64,000 nt of DNA from Fimbriimonadaceae bacterium (GCA_019454105.1 CP075364.1:1243362-1307361), one strand, 5' to 3'. Shown: positions 8,104-17,905, counted from the first letter of the stretch. The notes: a model not told the origin generated them from the letters alone. Numbers and translations are program-made.

Positions 8104-9924
8104 TTGACCAAAGCTCACCCCCTGAAACCCGAAGAAGCCGTCGCAAGAGACTACGCAGACCGACTCATCCTCGAGGCCCTCATCAAGCTCTATGAAGTGG
8201 TCAAGCCGAGCGAGATCGCCGAGCAGCTCCAAGACCACGGCCTTGGCCTCGCCGCCGTCAGGTCGCTACTCGCTTCGAACGAACGCCGGTTCGCTTACAA
8301 CGAGCGACGGTGGATCCCGGCCGCACGAATCGAGTCCGCAGGAAAACCGCTTGTCGAGAGGCTCCGGGTCATGGTTGACCGGTTCGGAGGGCCAATGCCC
8401 CTTCAGATGGTCGTCAACGAGATCGCGCAGGCGAGCGACGAACTCCCGGACAGCCTCGCCGAGCCAGTCAGACGGATCGTCCAGGCCGACCAACAACTCT
8501 TCTTGACCCGGGACGACTGCGTCGCCTTGGGCAGCATGGTCTTCGTCGCCACCGACGAAACGGTCGAGCGCGCCCTGGCCCTGAACGGCGTCCCCCATGA
8601 GGTTTTCGAGAAAGCCCAAAAGACCCTTGACGGGTTTGACTGGTACCAGACCGACGCGATCCTGAAGGCCCTCGAGAAGACCGCGCCGATCGACGCCAGG
8701 GCCCTGGGAGCAGTAGCTTGGGCCGCCATGAACCCGCAAGACCCAACTGCAAACCACCACTACGACTGGAGGGAGTTCAATGCCGAGCTCCTGAGCGTGC
8801 CCGGGTTCATCTATGCGAGCGACCACTCTCTCACCCCAGAGTCGGAAGCCAAGAAGTGGCTGAGCACGGCCATCAAGCTCGCCGACAAGGTCACGGCGAC
8901 CATCGAAGTCGAAGACGCCGCTCCGATCGAGCTGAAGAAAGAGGACGTCTCCAACATCGTCGCGGCCGTGACCGGCCAGAAGGAGACGGTGACCGCGACT
9001 TCCCTGCTCGAGAAGTTCTTCGAGATCACCCCGACCGTCCGCACCTTCCCGGACGACCTCAACAACGTGATGAAGGCCCTCAAGGCCGACAAGGGCGTTT
9101 GGTGGGTCGGCGGAGACCGCTTCAGGGTTCCAGGATCCGCCCCAGACTACATCAATGAGCTCCCGGAACCGTTCAGGTTTGTCCAGACCCATCACCTCCA
9201 AGAGGACGGCGACCCTGTCGACCTTGAACTGACCGACGACGGACTGTCGAGTTCGCTCAGGAAGTTGATTGCCCACCCGTTGGCAACCGATGTCAACGAC
9301 GAAGACTCTATGCCGGAGCCCAAGAACATGCCGGACTCCCTGCGGCTCGTCTTGAAGCCAGTCCACCGAGAGCTCGGCACCTTCCCACTCTCCCAGTTTC
9401 CCACCGGTTGGCTCGATGACCAGCCCGAGATCCAGGAGGCCATCCTGGTCAACCGCGACGGCCGCGAACTCCAGGTCTGGATCAACACCAGGATCCGGCT
9501 GATCTTCGGGCTGATCGACTGGTGGCTCGACCAGCCCGTCGAATCCGGGGCGGTCTTCAGCCTGAGCAAGACCAACAAGCCGAACGTGTTCGAGTTCGCA
9601 TGGCTGGATCAGACCGACCCCGTGGTCTACATCAGTAACCAGCGGATGGAGGAACTCCGGGAAATCGCCTCCAGGATGGACGAGTCGTCCACCTTCGACG
9701 TCGTTCGAGAGGTCATGGTCCACTGGCCCAAGGGCACCGACTTCCTGACCCTGCTCTGGGAAGTCAATGTTGTCCGCAGGACCTCGAGGCGCATGCTCGC
9801 CTCGATTCTTTCAAGCTACGTTTGCTTCTATCAAAGGTCGGGCTCGCCAGTCTGGCACTACGACCATAAGAAGGTCGAACAAGGCTTCGACAAGACGAAG
9901 AAGAAGTTCATCAAGAAACCGTAG
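8104..9924 (+). CDS. Unrecognised 606-residue protein with winged-helix-like segments
   Basis: Starts at TTG 8104; no ATG or GTG start fits the conserved-looking N-terminus. There is no signal peptide or membrane segment, so it is likely cytoplasmic. Residues about 18-75 (LILEALIKLYEVVKPSEIAEQL, split here by a turn, then NERRFAYNERRWIP) look like a winged helix of the HARE/RpoE-delta style. A second similar block may span residues 80-150 and a third about 275-350 (ending GVWWVGGDRFRVPG). The C-terminal third is rich in Trp and charged residues. I do not recognise the family. A role in transcription or nucleic-acid binding is only a suggestion from the winged-helix-like pattern. A strong hairpin follows at 9940-9975. 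Confidence 0.7.
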   Translation: MTKAHPLKPEEAVARDYADRLILEALIKLYEVVKPSEIAEQLQDHGLGLAAVRSLLASNERRFAYNERRWIPAARIESAGKPLVERLRVMVDRFGGPMPLQMVVNEIAQASDELPDSLAEPVRRIVQADQQLFLTRDDCVALGSMVFVATDETVERALALNGVPHEVFEKAQKTLDGFDWYQTDAILKALEKTAPIDARALGAVAWAAMNPQDPTANHHYDWREFNAELLSVPGFIYASDHSLTPESEAKKWLSTAIKLADKVTATIEVEDAAPIELKKEDVSNIVAAVTGQKETVTATSLLEKFFEITPTVRTFPDDLNNVMKALKADKGVWWVGGDRFRVPGSAPDYINELPEPFRFVQTHHLQEDGDPVDLELTDDGLSSSLRKLIAHPLATDVNDEDSMPEPKNMPDSLRLVLKPVHRELGTFPLSQFPTGWLDDQPEIQEAILVNRDGRELQVWINTRIRLIFGLIDWWLDQPVESGAVFSLSKTNKPNVFEFAWLDQTDPVVYISNQRMEELREIASRMDESSTFDVVREVMVHWPKGTDFLTLLWEVNVVRRTSRRMLASILSSYVCFYQRSGSPVWHYDHKKVEQGFDKTKKKFIKKP

Positions 9925-9939
9925 CCACGCTCGCGCGTC

Positions 9940-9975
9940 GGGGCTGTCAAGAGTTGCAAAACTCACGACAGCCCC
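9940..9975 (+). promoter_or_regulatory. Nested hairpin ending exactly at a start codon
   Basis: Outer arms GGGGCTGTC (9940-9948) and GACAGCCCC (9967-9975) pair over 9 bp. An inner stem GAGTT/AACTC (9951-9955, 9960-9964) closes a GCAA tetraloop. The ATG of the next gene begins at 9976. There is no T-tract after it. It could end the upstream transcript or control translation of the downstream gene. Confidence 0.6.
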
Positions 9976-11349
9976 ATGCTACAACTTTCATTAGCGCTCG
10001 CCACCATCGTTACGACACCGGGCCAAGACGGTTCGTTCGGCGACTTTCTCACCAAGGCCGAGCGGGCGACCGCGCGGTACCGTGACGCCATTGAACGGGC
10101 CGCGAACATGGTCCAAGACTCCCCTTCCCAAAGGCTCGTCCAGTCGCAAGGGCTGCATCTCTTGAACCTGACTTGGGAGGACACCGGCCGGTATAAGAAC
10201 TCCTCGGTCGGGCCAAACATCAGCGACCTGACGATCCAAGTGGTCAAACCCTCCGCTGACGAAGAACGGCAAGAGGCGGCGCTGATGCCGGTCGTCCGGT
10301 TCCCCAACTTTGAAGACAAGACCGGCGACATGGATCCCCGAGACTTCACCCTGCTGGTCGGCAACCATCGGGGCCGAGCCCTCACACGCGTCTCTCTTCG
10401 TGAGTTCCTCGCCCGGCCAGGCGACTTCATGAGCCGGCCTCGGGAGTGGCCGTCGCGGGAGCGGACTCTTCTCGCCGACCGGGACGAGAAAGTGCTCGTC
10501 AGCGCCCAGGCCTGTCTCCTCCCAGTTCCCCAAGGCGAGAAGGCCACCTTTAACCCTGTCCTGTTCAACTATCAGTCGAGACCCGGCGATCCGGCCGTTC
10601 TCGCGATACTCGCAACCCGCCAAGGCACGAGCATGACCATCATCGACAACCAGCGGAACGGGTTTTCAAGCGGATGGGGCTGGGGCCAGAGACTCTTCCA
10701 CAACGCCAACGGCCAGCGGGCCAGCCTGACCGGAGAGCGGATGAGCGACTTTCTCGTCGGTCCGGAAGCCGGGGCCGCCAACGACCCCAAAGTGAGCGAG
10801 TCGGGGCTCAGCATGGTCCTCCTCGTCCAGGTGCCGCTCCAACAGCGAGAAAGGGAGCGACGAGACTCCATGTCTCAACCGTCGGCCCCGGCTGGCGGCA
10901 CGGGCTCGGCCAAAGCCGAGTCCCGCGGCATGGAGGCGGCCGTGATCGGCCACGGCGAGCTTGAGGGACCGTTCGTCGAGACCGACGGATTGTCCATCAC
11001 ACGCGACCCCAGGTTCCCGGTACGGGTGACCGTCCAGTTCTATAAGGCGACGGACTCCGGGCGGCTCACTGAGAGCGATGTGAGGCAGATCAAGCGGGAC
11101 CTCGACCGGGTCTATCGGTCGGCCACGAGCGTGGGGAGCCTTGTGACCGGAGGCCGGACCGGGCGGCCGACCGAATACGACGGACCGAAAGTCCAGCCCA
11201 AAGATTGGTGGGAGCGGTTCTGGCGGGACTACGAATCGTGGTCGGGAGTCTCTCGAGACGTCGCCAAACGAAACTTAGTCCGTGCTCTGGGCACGGGATA
11301 CATGGACAAACCGGTGACCGAGCTGTATCTAAGGGACCTGCTCAGGTAG
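9976..11349 (+). CDS. Unrecognised 457-residue exported-type protein
   Basis: Begins MLQLSLALATIVTT, a short hydrophobic leader that may be a signal peptide. The body is Arg/Asp-rich with no membrane helix. Recognisable texture includes DPRDFTLLVGNHRGRALTRV, a GFSSGWGWGQRLF segment and a C-terminal acidic/aromatic block (WWERFWRDYESW). Residues about 290-325 are a low-complexity linker. No known catalytic motif is evident and I do not assign a function. The start is unusual because the 9-bp stem of a hairpin abuts the ATG and no Shine-Dalgarno sequence is possible. The next in-frame start is about 45 codons downstream, which would remove the leader. Confidence 0.65.
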   Translation: MLQLSLALATIVTTPGQDGSFGDFLTKAERATARYRDAIERAANMVQDSPSQRLVQSQGLHLLNLTWEDTGRYKNSSVGPNISDLTIQVVKPSADEERQEAALMPVVRFPNFEDKTGDMDPRDFTLLVGNHRGRALTRVSLREFLARPGDFMSRPREWPSRERTLLADRDEKVLVSAQACLLPVPQGEKATFNPVLFNYQSRPGDPAVLAILATRQGTSMTIIDNQRNGFSSGWGWGQRLFHNANGQRASLTGERMSDFLVGPEAGAANDPKVSESGLSMVLLVQVPLQQRERERRDSMSQPSAPAGGTGSAKAESRGMEAAVIGHGELEGPFVETDGLSITRDPRFPVRVTVQFYKATDSGRLTESDVRQIKRDLDRVYRSATSVGSLVTGGRTGRPTEYDGPKVQPKDWWERFWRDYESWSGVSRDVAKRNLVRALGTGYMDKPVTELYLRDLLR

Positions 11350-11356
11350 GTTCTAG

Positions 11357-11377
11357 GCGGCCCCTCCTTGGGGCCGC
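11357..11377 (-). terminator. rpsT: Hairpin after rpsT / before convergent gene end
   Basis: An 8-bp GC stem (11357-11364 with 11370-11377) lies directly between the stops of the convergent genes at 11349 and 11379. No clear T-tract is present on either side. Confidence 0.5.
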
Positions 11378-11378
11378 T

Positions 11379-11651
11379 TCACTTCGCGGCCAGGGCCTTG
11401 TTCGCCGCTTTTGCGACCCGCGACTTTCGGCGGGCTGCCTGGTTTTTGTGGATCACGCCCTTCTGAACAGCCTTGTCGAAGGCTCGGAGCGCTTTGGAAA
11501 GAGCTTCGGAGACGACGGCCTTGTCGCCAGACTCGGCCGACTTGCGCGTCTTCTTCACGTACGTCTTCAGCGCGGTGCGCGTCGCCTGGTTGCGCGCGCG
11601 CCTCTTCTCGATTCTCCTGATGTCTTTCTTCGACGATTTCAGATTCGCCAT
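11379..11651 (-). CDS. rpsT: 30S ribosomal protein S20
   Basis: 90 residues from ATG at 11649-11651, preceded by GAGGAA. The N-terminus MANLKSSKKDIRRIEKRR and the later VIHKNQAARRKSR block are typical of S20, which binds 16S rRNA early in small-subunit assembly. Length matches the family (85-90). It is a single-gene unit facing the upstream hypothetical gene and divergent from the sialidase-like gene. Confidence 0.97.
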   Translation of the reverse strand: MANLKSSKKDIRRIEKRRARNQATRTALKTYVKKTRKSAESGDKAVVSEALSKALRAFDKAVQKGVIHKNQAARRKSRVAKAANKALAAK

Positions 11652-11816
11652 GCGTTCCTCGGTGCGGCCCGACAGTATGCCACAACCGCACCGAAGGCCG
11701 GGGACCGCCGGATCTGGCAAGCAAACCTACCAGATTTATCACTCGGATCATCGCCTCTTAGGTACCCTTCGGCTGAATCGGGCATGGCCGCGTGTTGGCG
11801 GCTAAAAAATCCGAAT

Positions 11817-13685
11817 ATGAACCGAAAAACCTTGCTATCGAGAGTCTCGTTCGTCGCTCTTGTCACTCTGACCGCGACCCTAGCCCACCCCCAAACACCG
11901 CGCGACCTCGGCATGCACCTCAGGCCCCACGAAGAGGGGGCGACCATGCCGTACATGGCCCAGCCCTGGGTCGTGACCACGCCCCAGACCGTCATCAACT
12001 TCAACGGGTTCACCAGCTACCAGGTGAACGTCAATAGCGCGCAACTGAACATCGTCAACGATGCGGCCAACGAGCCCTCTTTGACGATCGATCCGAATGA
12101 TCCGAACAAGATCGCCGTTGGTTGGAGGCAGTTCGACAACATCAGCTCCAACTTCCGGCAAGCCGGGAACGCCTACACCACGAACGGGGGCGTCACCTGG
12201 ACGAACAACACGGTGTTCACGCCAGGAACCTTCCGAAGCGACCCTGTGCTCGACACCGACGCCCAAGGCAACTTCCACTACAACAGCCTCCTCCAGACCT
12301 TCTTCACAGACCAGTTCCGCTCGGCCAACGGCGGCGCCACCTACGTCAATCTAGGACCTGCGACAGGCGGAGACAAGCAATGGATGATCGTCGACCGCAC
12401 CGGCGGCGCGAGCCAGGGATTCGTCTATCAAGCCTGGTCGACAGCCGGGAACAACTATGGTGGACGCCAGTTCAGCCGGTCCACCAACGGCGGGTCCACA
12501 TGGATGAACCCGATCAACATCCCTAATCAACCGGTCTGGGGAACGATGGCCATCCGGAACAACGGCGACCTCTATCTGTGCGGGTGCGACTTCGGATCCA
12601 CGTTCTACTTCAGCCGTTCCACCAACGCCAAGAACAGCTCGGTGACTCCGTCCTTCGATTTGAACCGCACCGTGAACATGGGCGGCAGCATCCAATTCTC
12701 GATCCCCGTCAACCCGGACGGGCTCGGCGGTCAAGTCTGGATCGTCACCGACAACTCCGGCGGCCCAAGAGACGGTTGGATCTATATGCTGTGCTCGGTG
12801 CGCCGTGGCGCGACGAACCCGCTCGATGTGATGTTGAGCCGAAGCACCGACGGCGGCAACACCTGGAGCACCCCGGTCCGAGTGAACGACGATCCGCAGA
12901 ACCAGACCAAATACCATTGGTTTGGCACGATGAGCATCGCCCCCAACGGGCGACTCGACTTCTGCTGGTACGACACGCGAGCCTCGTCCAATAACTCCCA
13001 AAGCCAACTCTATTTCCGATCGTCCAACGACGGAGGCACGACGTTCACAAACTCCGTCGCGCTGAGCCCGCTCTTCACTCAAGGTGTCGGCTATCCCCAG
13101 CAGAACAAGCTCGGTGACTACATCGGCATGATCTCGTTCAACGGGTACGCGGGCATAGCCTACGCGGCCACGTTCAACGGCGAGCAGGACATCTTTTACG
13201 TCAAGGTGCCGCTCGGTCAGACCACGCAGCTTCCACCGACCAACTTCGCCCTCTTCCGTGGCATTTTGCTCAGTGGCGGCCTCGCCCAATTGGCCAACGA
13301 GGACAATGATCCGCTTGTGGCCGCTCCGGGCCTCGTCTTGAACCTGCAGGAAGCCCCTGTCCAGCTGGTCGTCGAGGCGACCTCGCCGACGGCGGCCCCA
13401 GACAGCCTCCGGTTTAAGACCGTTACCCGGGTCAACACGACTGGCCTGGGCCAAACGATCGACCTCTTCAACTACCAAACTCAAAGCTACGAGACGATCG
13501 ACACGCGAGCGGCCACGACCTCGTACCAAACGGTGACGGTGGACGCGACCGGCAACCTCTCAAGGTTCGTCGACCCGGTGACCCGACAGGTGCGGTCGAA
13601 GATCAGCCTCAGGCAGACAGGGCCCGTGTCCGTCTTCCCCTGGACCGTCTCGTTCGACCAAACCCAGTGGACGATCGGTCAGTAG
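11817..13685 (+). CDS. Secreted BNR-repeat (sialidase/neuraminidase-fold) protein
   Basis: 622 residues from ATG 11817, with a signal peptide (MNRKTLLSRVSFVALVTLTATLAHPQ). Asp-box motifs of the S-x-D/N-x-G-x-T-W/F type recur: TTNGGVTW, STNGGSTW, STDGGNTW, SNDGGTTF, with SLTIDPNDPNKIAVGW at the start of the first blade. This marks a six-bladed sialidase-type beta-propeller of the outer or extracellular space. Such proteins include exo-sialidases but also many non-enzymatic propellers; the arginine triad cannot be located with confidence. The last ~130 residues form a separate beta domain. A strong terminator follows. Confidence 0.8.
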   Translation: MNRKTLLSRVSFVALVTLTATLAHPQTPRDLGMHLRPHEEGATMPYMAQPWVVTTPQTVINFNGFTSYQVNVNSAQLNIVNDAANEPSLTIDPNDPNKIAVGWRQFDNISSNFRQAGNAYTTNGGVTWTNNTVFTPGTFRSDPVLDTDAQGNFHYNSLLQTFFTDQFRSANGGATYVNLGPATGGDKQWMIVDRTGGASQGFVYQAWSTAGNNYGGRQFSRSTNGGSTWMNPINIPNQPVWGTMAIRNNGDLYLCGCDFGSTFYFSRSTNAKNSSVTPSFDLNRTVNMGGSIQFSIPVNPDGLGGQVWIVTDNSGGPRDGWIYMLCSVRRGATNPLDVMLSRSTDGGNTWSTPVRVNDDPQNQTKYHWFGTMSIAPNGRLDFCWYDTRASSNNSQSQLYFRSSNDGGTTFTNSVALSPLFTQGVGYPQQNKLGDYIGMISFNGYAGIAYAATFNGEQDIFYVKVPLGQTTQLPPTNFALFRGILLSGGLAQLANEDNDPLVAAPGLVLNLQEAPVQLVVEATSPTAAPDSLRFKTVTRVNTTGLGQTIDLFNYQTQSYETIDTRAATTSYQTVTVDATGNLSRFVDPVTRQVRSKISLRQTGPVSVFPWTVSFDQTQWTIGQ

Positions 13686-13707
13686 ACCTCCGAAGCCCCC
13701 TCCCTCA

Positions 13708-13745
13708 GCCCCCGCCCCTCATCCAGGGGCGGGGGCTCTCCTTTG
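13708..13745 (+). terminator. Strong terminator between convergent genes
   Basis: A 12-bp perfect GC stem (13708-13719 and 13725-13736, 5-nt loop) is followed by TCTCCTTTG on the plus strand. It serves the sialidase-like gene (stop at 13685). The gdhA stop codon lies at 13746, immediately beyond it. Confidence 0.8.
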
Positions 13746-14987
13746 TCAGACCCAGCCGCGAATCTTGCAGGCTTCGGCCACTCGATGCACAGAAACCAAA
13801 TAGGCCGCAAGACGTGTGTGGACCTTGCGATCGGACCGCACCGAGTGCACCGCGTGGAAAGCCGCCGTCATGATCTCGTCAAGCTTGGCGTAAACGCGCT
13901 CGCGCTCCCACTTGTCCAAGCCCGCGTTCTGGACTTGCTCCATCCAAGAGACCGTCACGCCGCCCGCGTTGCACAGGAAGTCAGGGATCACATAGACCCC
14001 TTTATCGAACAGGATCTTGTCCGCTTCCGGAGTGGTCGGCCCGTTGGCCAGTTCTGCGCTGATCTTCGCCTTGATGTTCGGGGCGTTCTTGTAGGTGATG
14101 ACGTTCTCCAAGGCGCTCGGCACCAAGACATCGACATCCAGCTCAAGAAGGGCCTCGTTGGTGATCGTGGTCGAACCTGGATATCCAACCACCGACCCAG
14201 AGGCCTGTTTGTGGGCTCTCAGGCACTCGTAGTCCAAGCCGTCGGGACAGAAAACGCCGCCCTTGGAGTCGCTCGCGGCCACGACCTTCGTGCCGAACAA
14301 GGTCTCAAGTAAACGATGGGCGTGCTGGCCCGCGTTACCATAGCCTTGGACGGCCGCCGAAGATTTCGAAAGGTCGAGGCCGATCGCCTTGGCGCACTCC
14401 CTCAGGGTGTACATCCCTCCCCGGGCCGTCGCATCGTCCCGGCCTGCCACGCCGCCCACGTCCAATGGCTTGCCCGTGATGACGCCGGGCTGGTGCCTGC
14501 CAGCGATGACGTTGTACTCGTCCATCATCCAAGCCATGATCTGCGGGTCGGTGTAGACGTCGGGAGCGGGCACGTCGGACTCAGGGCCCACGAACCGCGC
14601 TATCTGCCGGATGTAGCCCCTCGCGAGCCGTTCCTTCTCGCCCATCGACATCTTCTTGGGGTCACAAATGACGCCGCCCTTCCCTCCGCCAAGCGGGATA
14701 TCGACCACGGCCGTCTTCCAAGTCATCCAAGCGGCTAAGGCTCTGACCGTATCGACCGTCTCCTTGGGATGCCAACGGATACCGCCTTTGTTCGGCCCCC
14801 GCGCATCGTTGTACTGAACCCGGAACCCTTTGAAGACCTTCGTGGATCCGTCGTCCATCTTCACAGGGATGCGGACATGGAGCTCGCGCAGGGGTTCGCG
14901 CAAAAGCGAGTGAGTGGCGCTGTCGAGCTGCAACATCGCAGCGGCCTCGTCCAATTGCTGCTGTGCAATGGCGAAGGGGTTTGGCAT
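13746..14987 (-). CDS. gdhA: Glutamate dehydrogenase (Glu/Leu/Phe/Val dehydrogenase family)
   Basis: Interconverts glutamate and 2-oxoglutarate plus ammonia with NAD(P). 413 residues, the usual length of the hexameric 45-kDa class. Visible motifs are the substrate block [11 protein letters not shown], the catalytic-lysine block [24 protein letters not shown], and the Rossmann segment [17 protein letters not shown], with [15 protein letters not shown] near the end. It is monocistronic, between a terminator and a divergent antiporter gene. The ATG at 14985-14987 has no Shine-Dalgarno sequence. A TAGGAT box lies 7 nt upstream, suggesting a leaderless mRNA. Confidence 0.95.
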   Translation of the reverse strand: MPNPFAIAQQQLDEAAAMLQLDSATHSLLREPLRELHVRIPVKMDDGSTKVFKGFRVQYNDARGPNKGGIRWHPKETVDTVRALAAWMTWKTAVVDIPLGGGKGGVICDPKKMSMGEKERLARGYIRQIARFVGPESDVPAPDVYTDPQIMAWMMDEYNVIAGRHQPGVITGKPLDVGGVAGRDDATARGGMYTLRECAKAIGLDLSKSSAAVQGYGNAGQHAHRLLETLFGTKVVAASDSKGGVFCPDGLDYECLRAHKQASGSVVGYPGSTTITNEALLELDVDVLVPSALENVITYKNAPNIKAKISAELANGPTTPEADKILFDKGVYVIPDFLCNAGGVTVSWMEQVQNAGLDKWERERVYAKLDEIMTAAFHAVHSVRSDRKVHTRLAAYLVSVHRVAEACKIRGWV

Positions 14988-14994
14988 GCTCGCT

Positions 14995-15000
14995 ATCCTA
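14995..15000 (-). promoter_or_regulatory. gdhA: Candidate -10 box (TAGGAT) of leaderless gdhA
   Basis: TAGGAT on the minus strand, 7 nt before the ATG. No convincing -35 element is seen. Part of the recurring TANNNT pattern in this window. Confidence 0.45.
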
Positions 15001-15062
15001 CCGGTGGCTCGGCCACGGGCCCAGGTGTGCCGGAATCGTCGATTTTGGGTAAGACGCGGTGA

Positions 15063-16718
15063 ATGGCAGATGCATGGGCGTTCCTGTTCGGCCTCCTCGT
15101 GGCCCTTTCCGGCGCCCTGCTCCTTGGCATCCTCTTCGAGCGGCTCCGACTCAGCTGGGTCGCCGGGTGCTTGGTCGCCGGCGTCGTAGCAGGCCCATCG
15201 GCGCTCGGGCTGGTGAAGTCAGACGGGGCGATCCTGGCCATCGCCGAGATCGGCGTGGCCCTCCTTCTTTTCACGATCGGGCTCGAGTTCTCGGCTCGTC
15301 GACTCTTCAAACTCGGTGCGGCCCCGCTGCTCGCCGGAGTGGTCTCCGTTGTGGCCATCACACTGGTCATGGCGACTGTGGCGCTCGCCTTTGGACGTTC
15401 ATTCACAGAAGCTGTTCTGATCGGCATGGCCCTGTCGCTTGGCTCGACGGCCGTCGTCCTCCGGATCTTGAAGGACAGCAACATGCTCGACTCCGTGGCT
15501 GGGCGTACGGCCCTCGCGATCTTGCTGGTCCAGGACTTGGCGGTCGTGGTGATGCTCTTGATCGCCGAGTCCTTCTCGGTCAGCCAAAACGGTATCTGGG
15601 CCAAGGTGGGGCAAACAGTGATCGGAGGTACGGCCCTCGTCGTCGGGTTGCTCGTTTTTGTGACCTTTGTGCTCCCCAAGCTGGTCTCCGACTCCCTTGT
15701 GGCCAGGAACCGCGAGCTTCCCATCCTTTTGGCCATCACCGTCGCGCTTGGTTCGACCTGGCTGGCACATGAGATCGGCATCTCTCCGGCCATCGGGGCC
15801 TTCATCGCCGGGATGCTCCTGAGCGACACGGTCCATGGCGACCAGATGCGATCTGACGTCCACCCGCTCAAGACCCTTTTCATCACCGTCTTCTTCGTCT
15901 CGGTCGGCTTGCTGGTCAATCTGAACTGGGTTTCGAAGAACTGGGCCTGGGTGCTCGCTGGGACGATCGGGGTGCTCGTTGTCAAGACCTTAGTCACCCT
16001 ACTGAGCGTCAGGCTGTTCCAAAGAGGCATCGTCGACACAGTCGCCACGGGGCTCATCTTGTCGCAGATCGGCGAGTTCTCGTTCGTCCTCGCCGAGATC
16101 GGACGGAGAGGAGGACACCTTTCCGAGCCCGTGTTCCAACTCATCGTCTCGATCACCTTTTTCACGATCCTCGTCACGCCTGGAATCGTCCGACGATCGC
16201 CAGAACTCTCGAGATGGCTGGCCAAGACGCTGGTTCCAGCGAGGCTCTTGGCCGCGGTCGAGCGGTCAGCAAGAGAGAGCCCAGACTCTCAGCCCCGGGT
16301 CGTTCTGATCGGCTATGGAGACGCTGGAAGAACGGCCGCGAACGCCCTTGTTGAGCAGAACGTGAAGCTTTGCGTGGTCGATCTGAGCCCGACCGTCGTC
16401 AAGCTCGCGCATGAGCACGGCCACCGGACCGTGAGGGGAGACGCCACGTCGCCCGAGATCCTCAAACGGGCGGGCCTTGACTTGGCGCCTTTGGCCATTG
16501 TCGCCGTGCCCGACCCCCACGCGACCCGCATCATTGTCCGACAGATCAAGCTCCACCGGCGCGAGGTCGCTGTCGTCGCCAGGGCCCGCTACCACACCAT
16601 GGCCGAAGAGCTCGACATCGCCGGAGCCGACTTGATCATCGACGAAGAAGTGCTGGTCGGGGAAAGCTTGGGTCGGTGCGCGCTCCAGAGCCTCATGGAG
16701 CCGGTCCGCTCGACCTAA
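15063..16718 (+). CDS. Cation:proton antiporter, CPA2/Kef type, with TrkA-N domain
   Basis: 551 residues. The first ~390 form 11-13 membrane helices with the CPA2 signatures [30 protein letters not shown] and [16 protein letters not shown]. After residue ~415 a cytoplasmic Rossmann domain begins ([17 protein letters not shown], with VVDLSP as the strand-2 acidic end and [14 protein letters not shown]), the TrkA-N/KTN nucleotide-sensing module. The protein probably exchanges K+ or Na+ for protons under nucleotide control. ATG at 15063. Its stop overlaps the stop of the convergent cyclase-like gene by 4 bp. KefB or KefC identity cannot be set from sequence alone. Confidence 0.9.
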   Translation: MADAWAFLFGLLVALSGALLLGILFERLRLSWVAGCLVAGVVAGPSALGLVKSDGAILAIAEIGVALLLFTIGLEFSARRLFKLGAAPLLAGVVSVVAITLVMATVALAFGRSFTEAVLIGMALSLGSTAVVLRILKDSNMLDSVAGRTALAILLVQDLAVVVMLLIAESFSVSQNGIWAKVGQTVIGGTALVVGLLVFVTFVLPKLVSDSLVARNRELPILLAITVALGSTWLAHEIGISPAIGAFIAGMLLSDTVHGDQMRSDVHPLKTLFITVFFVSVGLLVNLNWVSKNWAWVLAGTIGVLVVKTLVTLLSVRLFQRGIVDTVATGLILSQIGEFSFVLAEIGRRGGHLSEPVFQLIVSITFFTILVTPGIVRRSPELSRWLAKTLVPARLLAAVERSARESPDSQPRVVLIGYGDAGRTAANALVEQNVKLCVVDLSPTVVKLAHEHGHRTVRGDATSPEILKRAGLDLAPLAIVAVPDPHATRIIVRQIKLHRREVAVVARARYHTMAEELDIAGADLIIDEEVLVGESLGRCALQSLMEPVRST

Positions 16719-17905
16719 GCGTCCTGGGTCGATGGGCTGAGCAAAGGCATCTGGTGCCTGGGCCGCCACATGGCCGCCCGTGAGTTATGGACCTCAAGCA
16801 TCCTTCCGCCGATGGCCTCTAACCCCCCTGGCAGATATCTCGCCGTGCTTTCACCGACGACCAAGGTCCCTGGTTCTCCCGCCTTCTGCATGTGCGCGGC
16901 CACATCGATCACGTGGGCAAAGTTGACGTTCGTCAGGCTTTGCCCTGGAGCATGGACACTTCCCGTGTTGACCCCGGCCCGGACTTCGATCGGGCTCTTG
17001 AGCTTGTTACGGAAAGAATTGAACTCGAACAGGCTGCTCAGCAAGGCGCGTCCAGCGGCATAAGCCATCGACGGGTTCTCGAAAACGCAAGTGACACCGT
17101 CGCCAGCGGTCGAGTGAAGCCGCCCGCTGTACCGTTCCGCCATGGCTTGGACGAACTTGTGATACTCGCCGAAAGTAAATTCGATGTCGAGCGGGTCGTT
17201 CTCCTCTTTGAGTCGGGTCGAACCGACAATATCGACGCTCAGAAACGTGACGAACCGTTCGTCAGACCGCAGTCTGTCTTGAATCGAGGCCAGTTGCTCA
17301 AGCAGCTCGTGCCGCTCCTCGATTGGATCCTTGATGCCGAGTTTCTTCCGGTTCCCGTGCACGATGGCTTGGGAGCCTGCCCCTGCGAGAAGGCCGACGA
17401 TCACTGAGACCAGGAGGAGAATTGGGGACGGGCCCTCGTGCGGCACATTCGGAAGGAACCCAAAGATGAACGTGAACAGGGTCAAGACGAAGAAACCGAT
17501 GCCGCCGAACGTCGCTCCTGCCAACGCCCCGTCCCGAGCGGTCTTGGCCACGCCCGCGTTCCACAGCGCGGCTATGGTCGCCACCATCACGACCGAGCCC
17601 ATGAACCCGGATGCGTCCTTGAGAGCTGCCCCGATCGCCGCCGCGAGCCCGCCGACAACGCCAAGAACGCTGGCCATCGTCACGCGCCTGACTGTCGGGT
17701 CAAAGGCGACGAAAGAACTGCGGACCCTCTCGACAATGGTCTCCTTTCTCGGAGCGCTGGCGCTGCGCACAGCGAGCCTGACAAAGTCTTCGGGAGCTCC
17801 CGTCGCTTCTGAAACAGCCTGGACGGCAGCATCGTCCAACTCCCCGTGCTGCGCCTTGAGGCGCGTGGCCAGGAGGAGGATCTCTTGCCAAGAGTCCTCG
17901 GACAT
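16715..17905 (-). CDS. Membrane-linked class III adenylate/guanylate cyclase-like protein
   Basis: 396 residues from ATG at 17903-17905; an upstream in-frame GTG at 17941 is an alternative. Residues ~70-190 hold four hydrophobic helices; a class III cyclase homology domain follows. The two metal-binding Asp sites are present (VTFLSVDIVGSTRLK and STAGDGVTCVF), as is GVNTGSVHAPG. However, the segment that normally reads N-x-A-A-R reads IDVAAHMQKAG, so the Asn and Arg that stabilise the transition state are replaced by Asp and His. The protein may be inactive, or be a sensor or altered-specificity cyclase. The gene converges on the antiporter gene. Confidence 0.8.
   Translation of the reverse strand: MSEDSWQEILLLATRLKAQHGELDDAAVQAVSEATGAPEDFVRLAVRSASAPRKETIVERVRSSFVAFDPTVRRVTMASVLGVVGGLAAAIGAALKDASGFMGSVVMVATIAALWNAGVAKTARDGALAGATFGGIGFFVLTLFTFIFGFLPNVPHEGPSPILLLVSVIVGLLAGAGSQAIVHGNRKKLGIKDPIEERHELLEQLASIQDRLRSDERFVTFLSVDIVGSTRLKEENDPLDIEFTFGEYHKFVQAMAERYSGRLHSTAGDGVTCVFENPSMAYAAGRALLSSLFEFNSFRNKLKSPIEVRAGVNTGSVHAPGQSLTNVNFAHVIDVAAHMQKAGEPGTLVVGESTARYLPGGLEAIGGRMLEVHNSRAAMWRPRHQMPLLSPSTQDA

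Noticed and set aside
8266-9723. Open frame of 485 codons on the minus strand
   Set aside because: Antisense to the 606-residue gene; composition is that of a codon-bias shadow.
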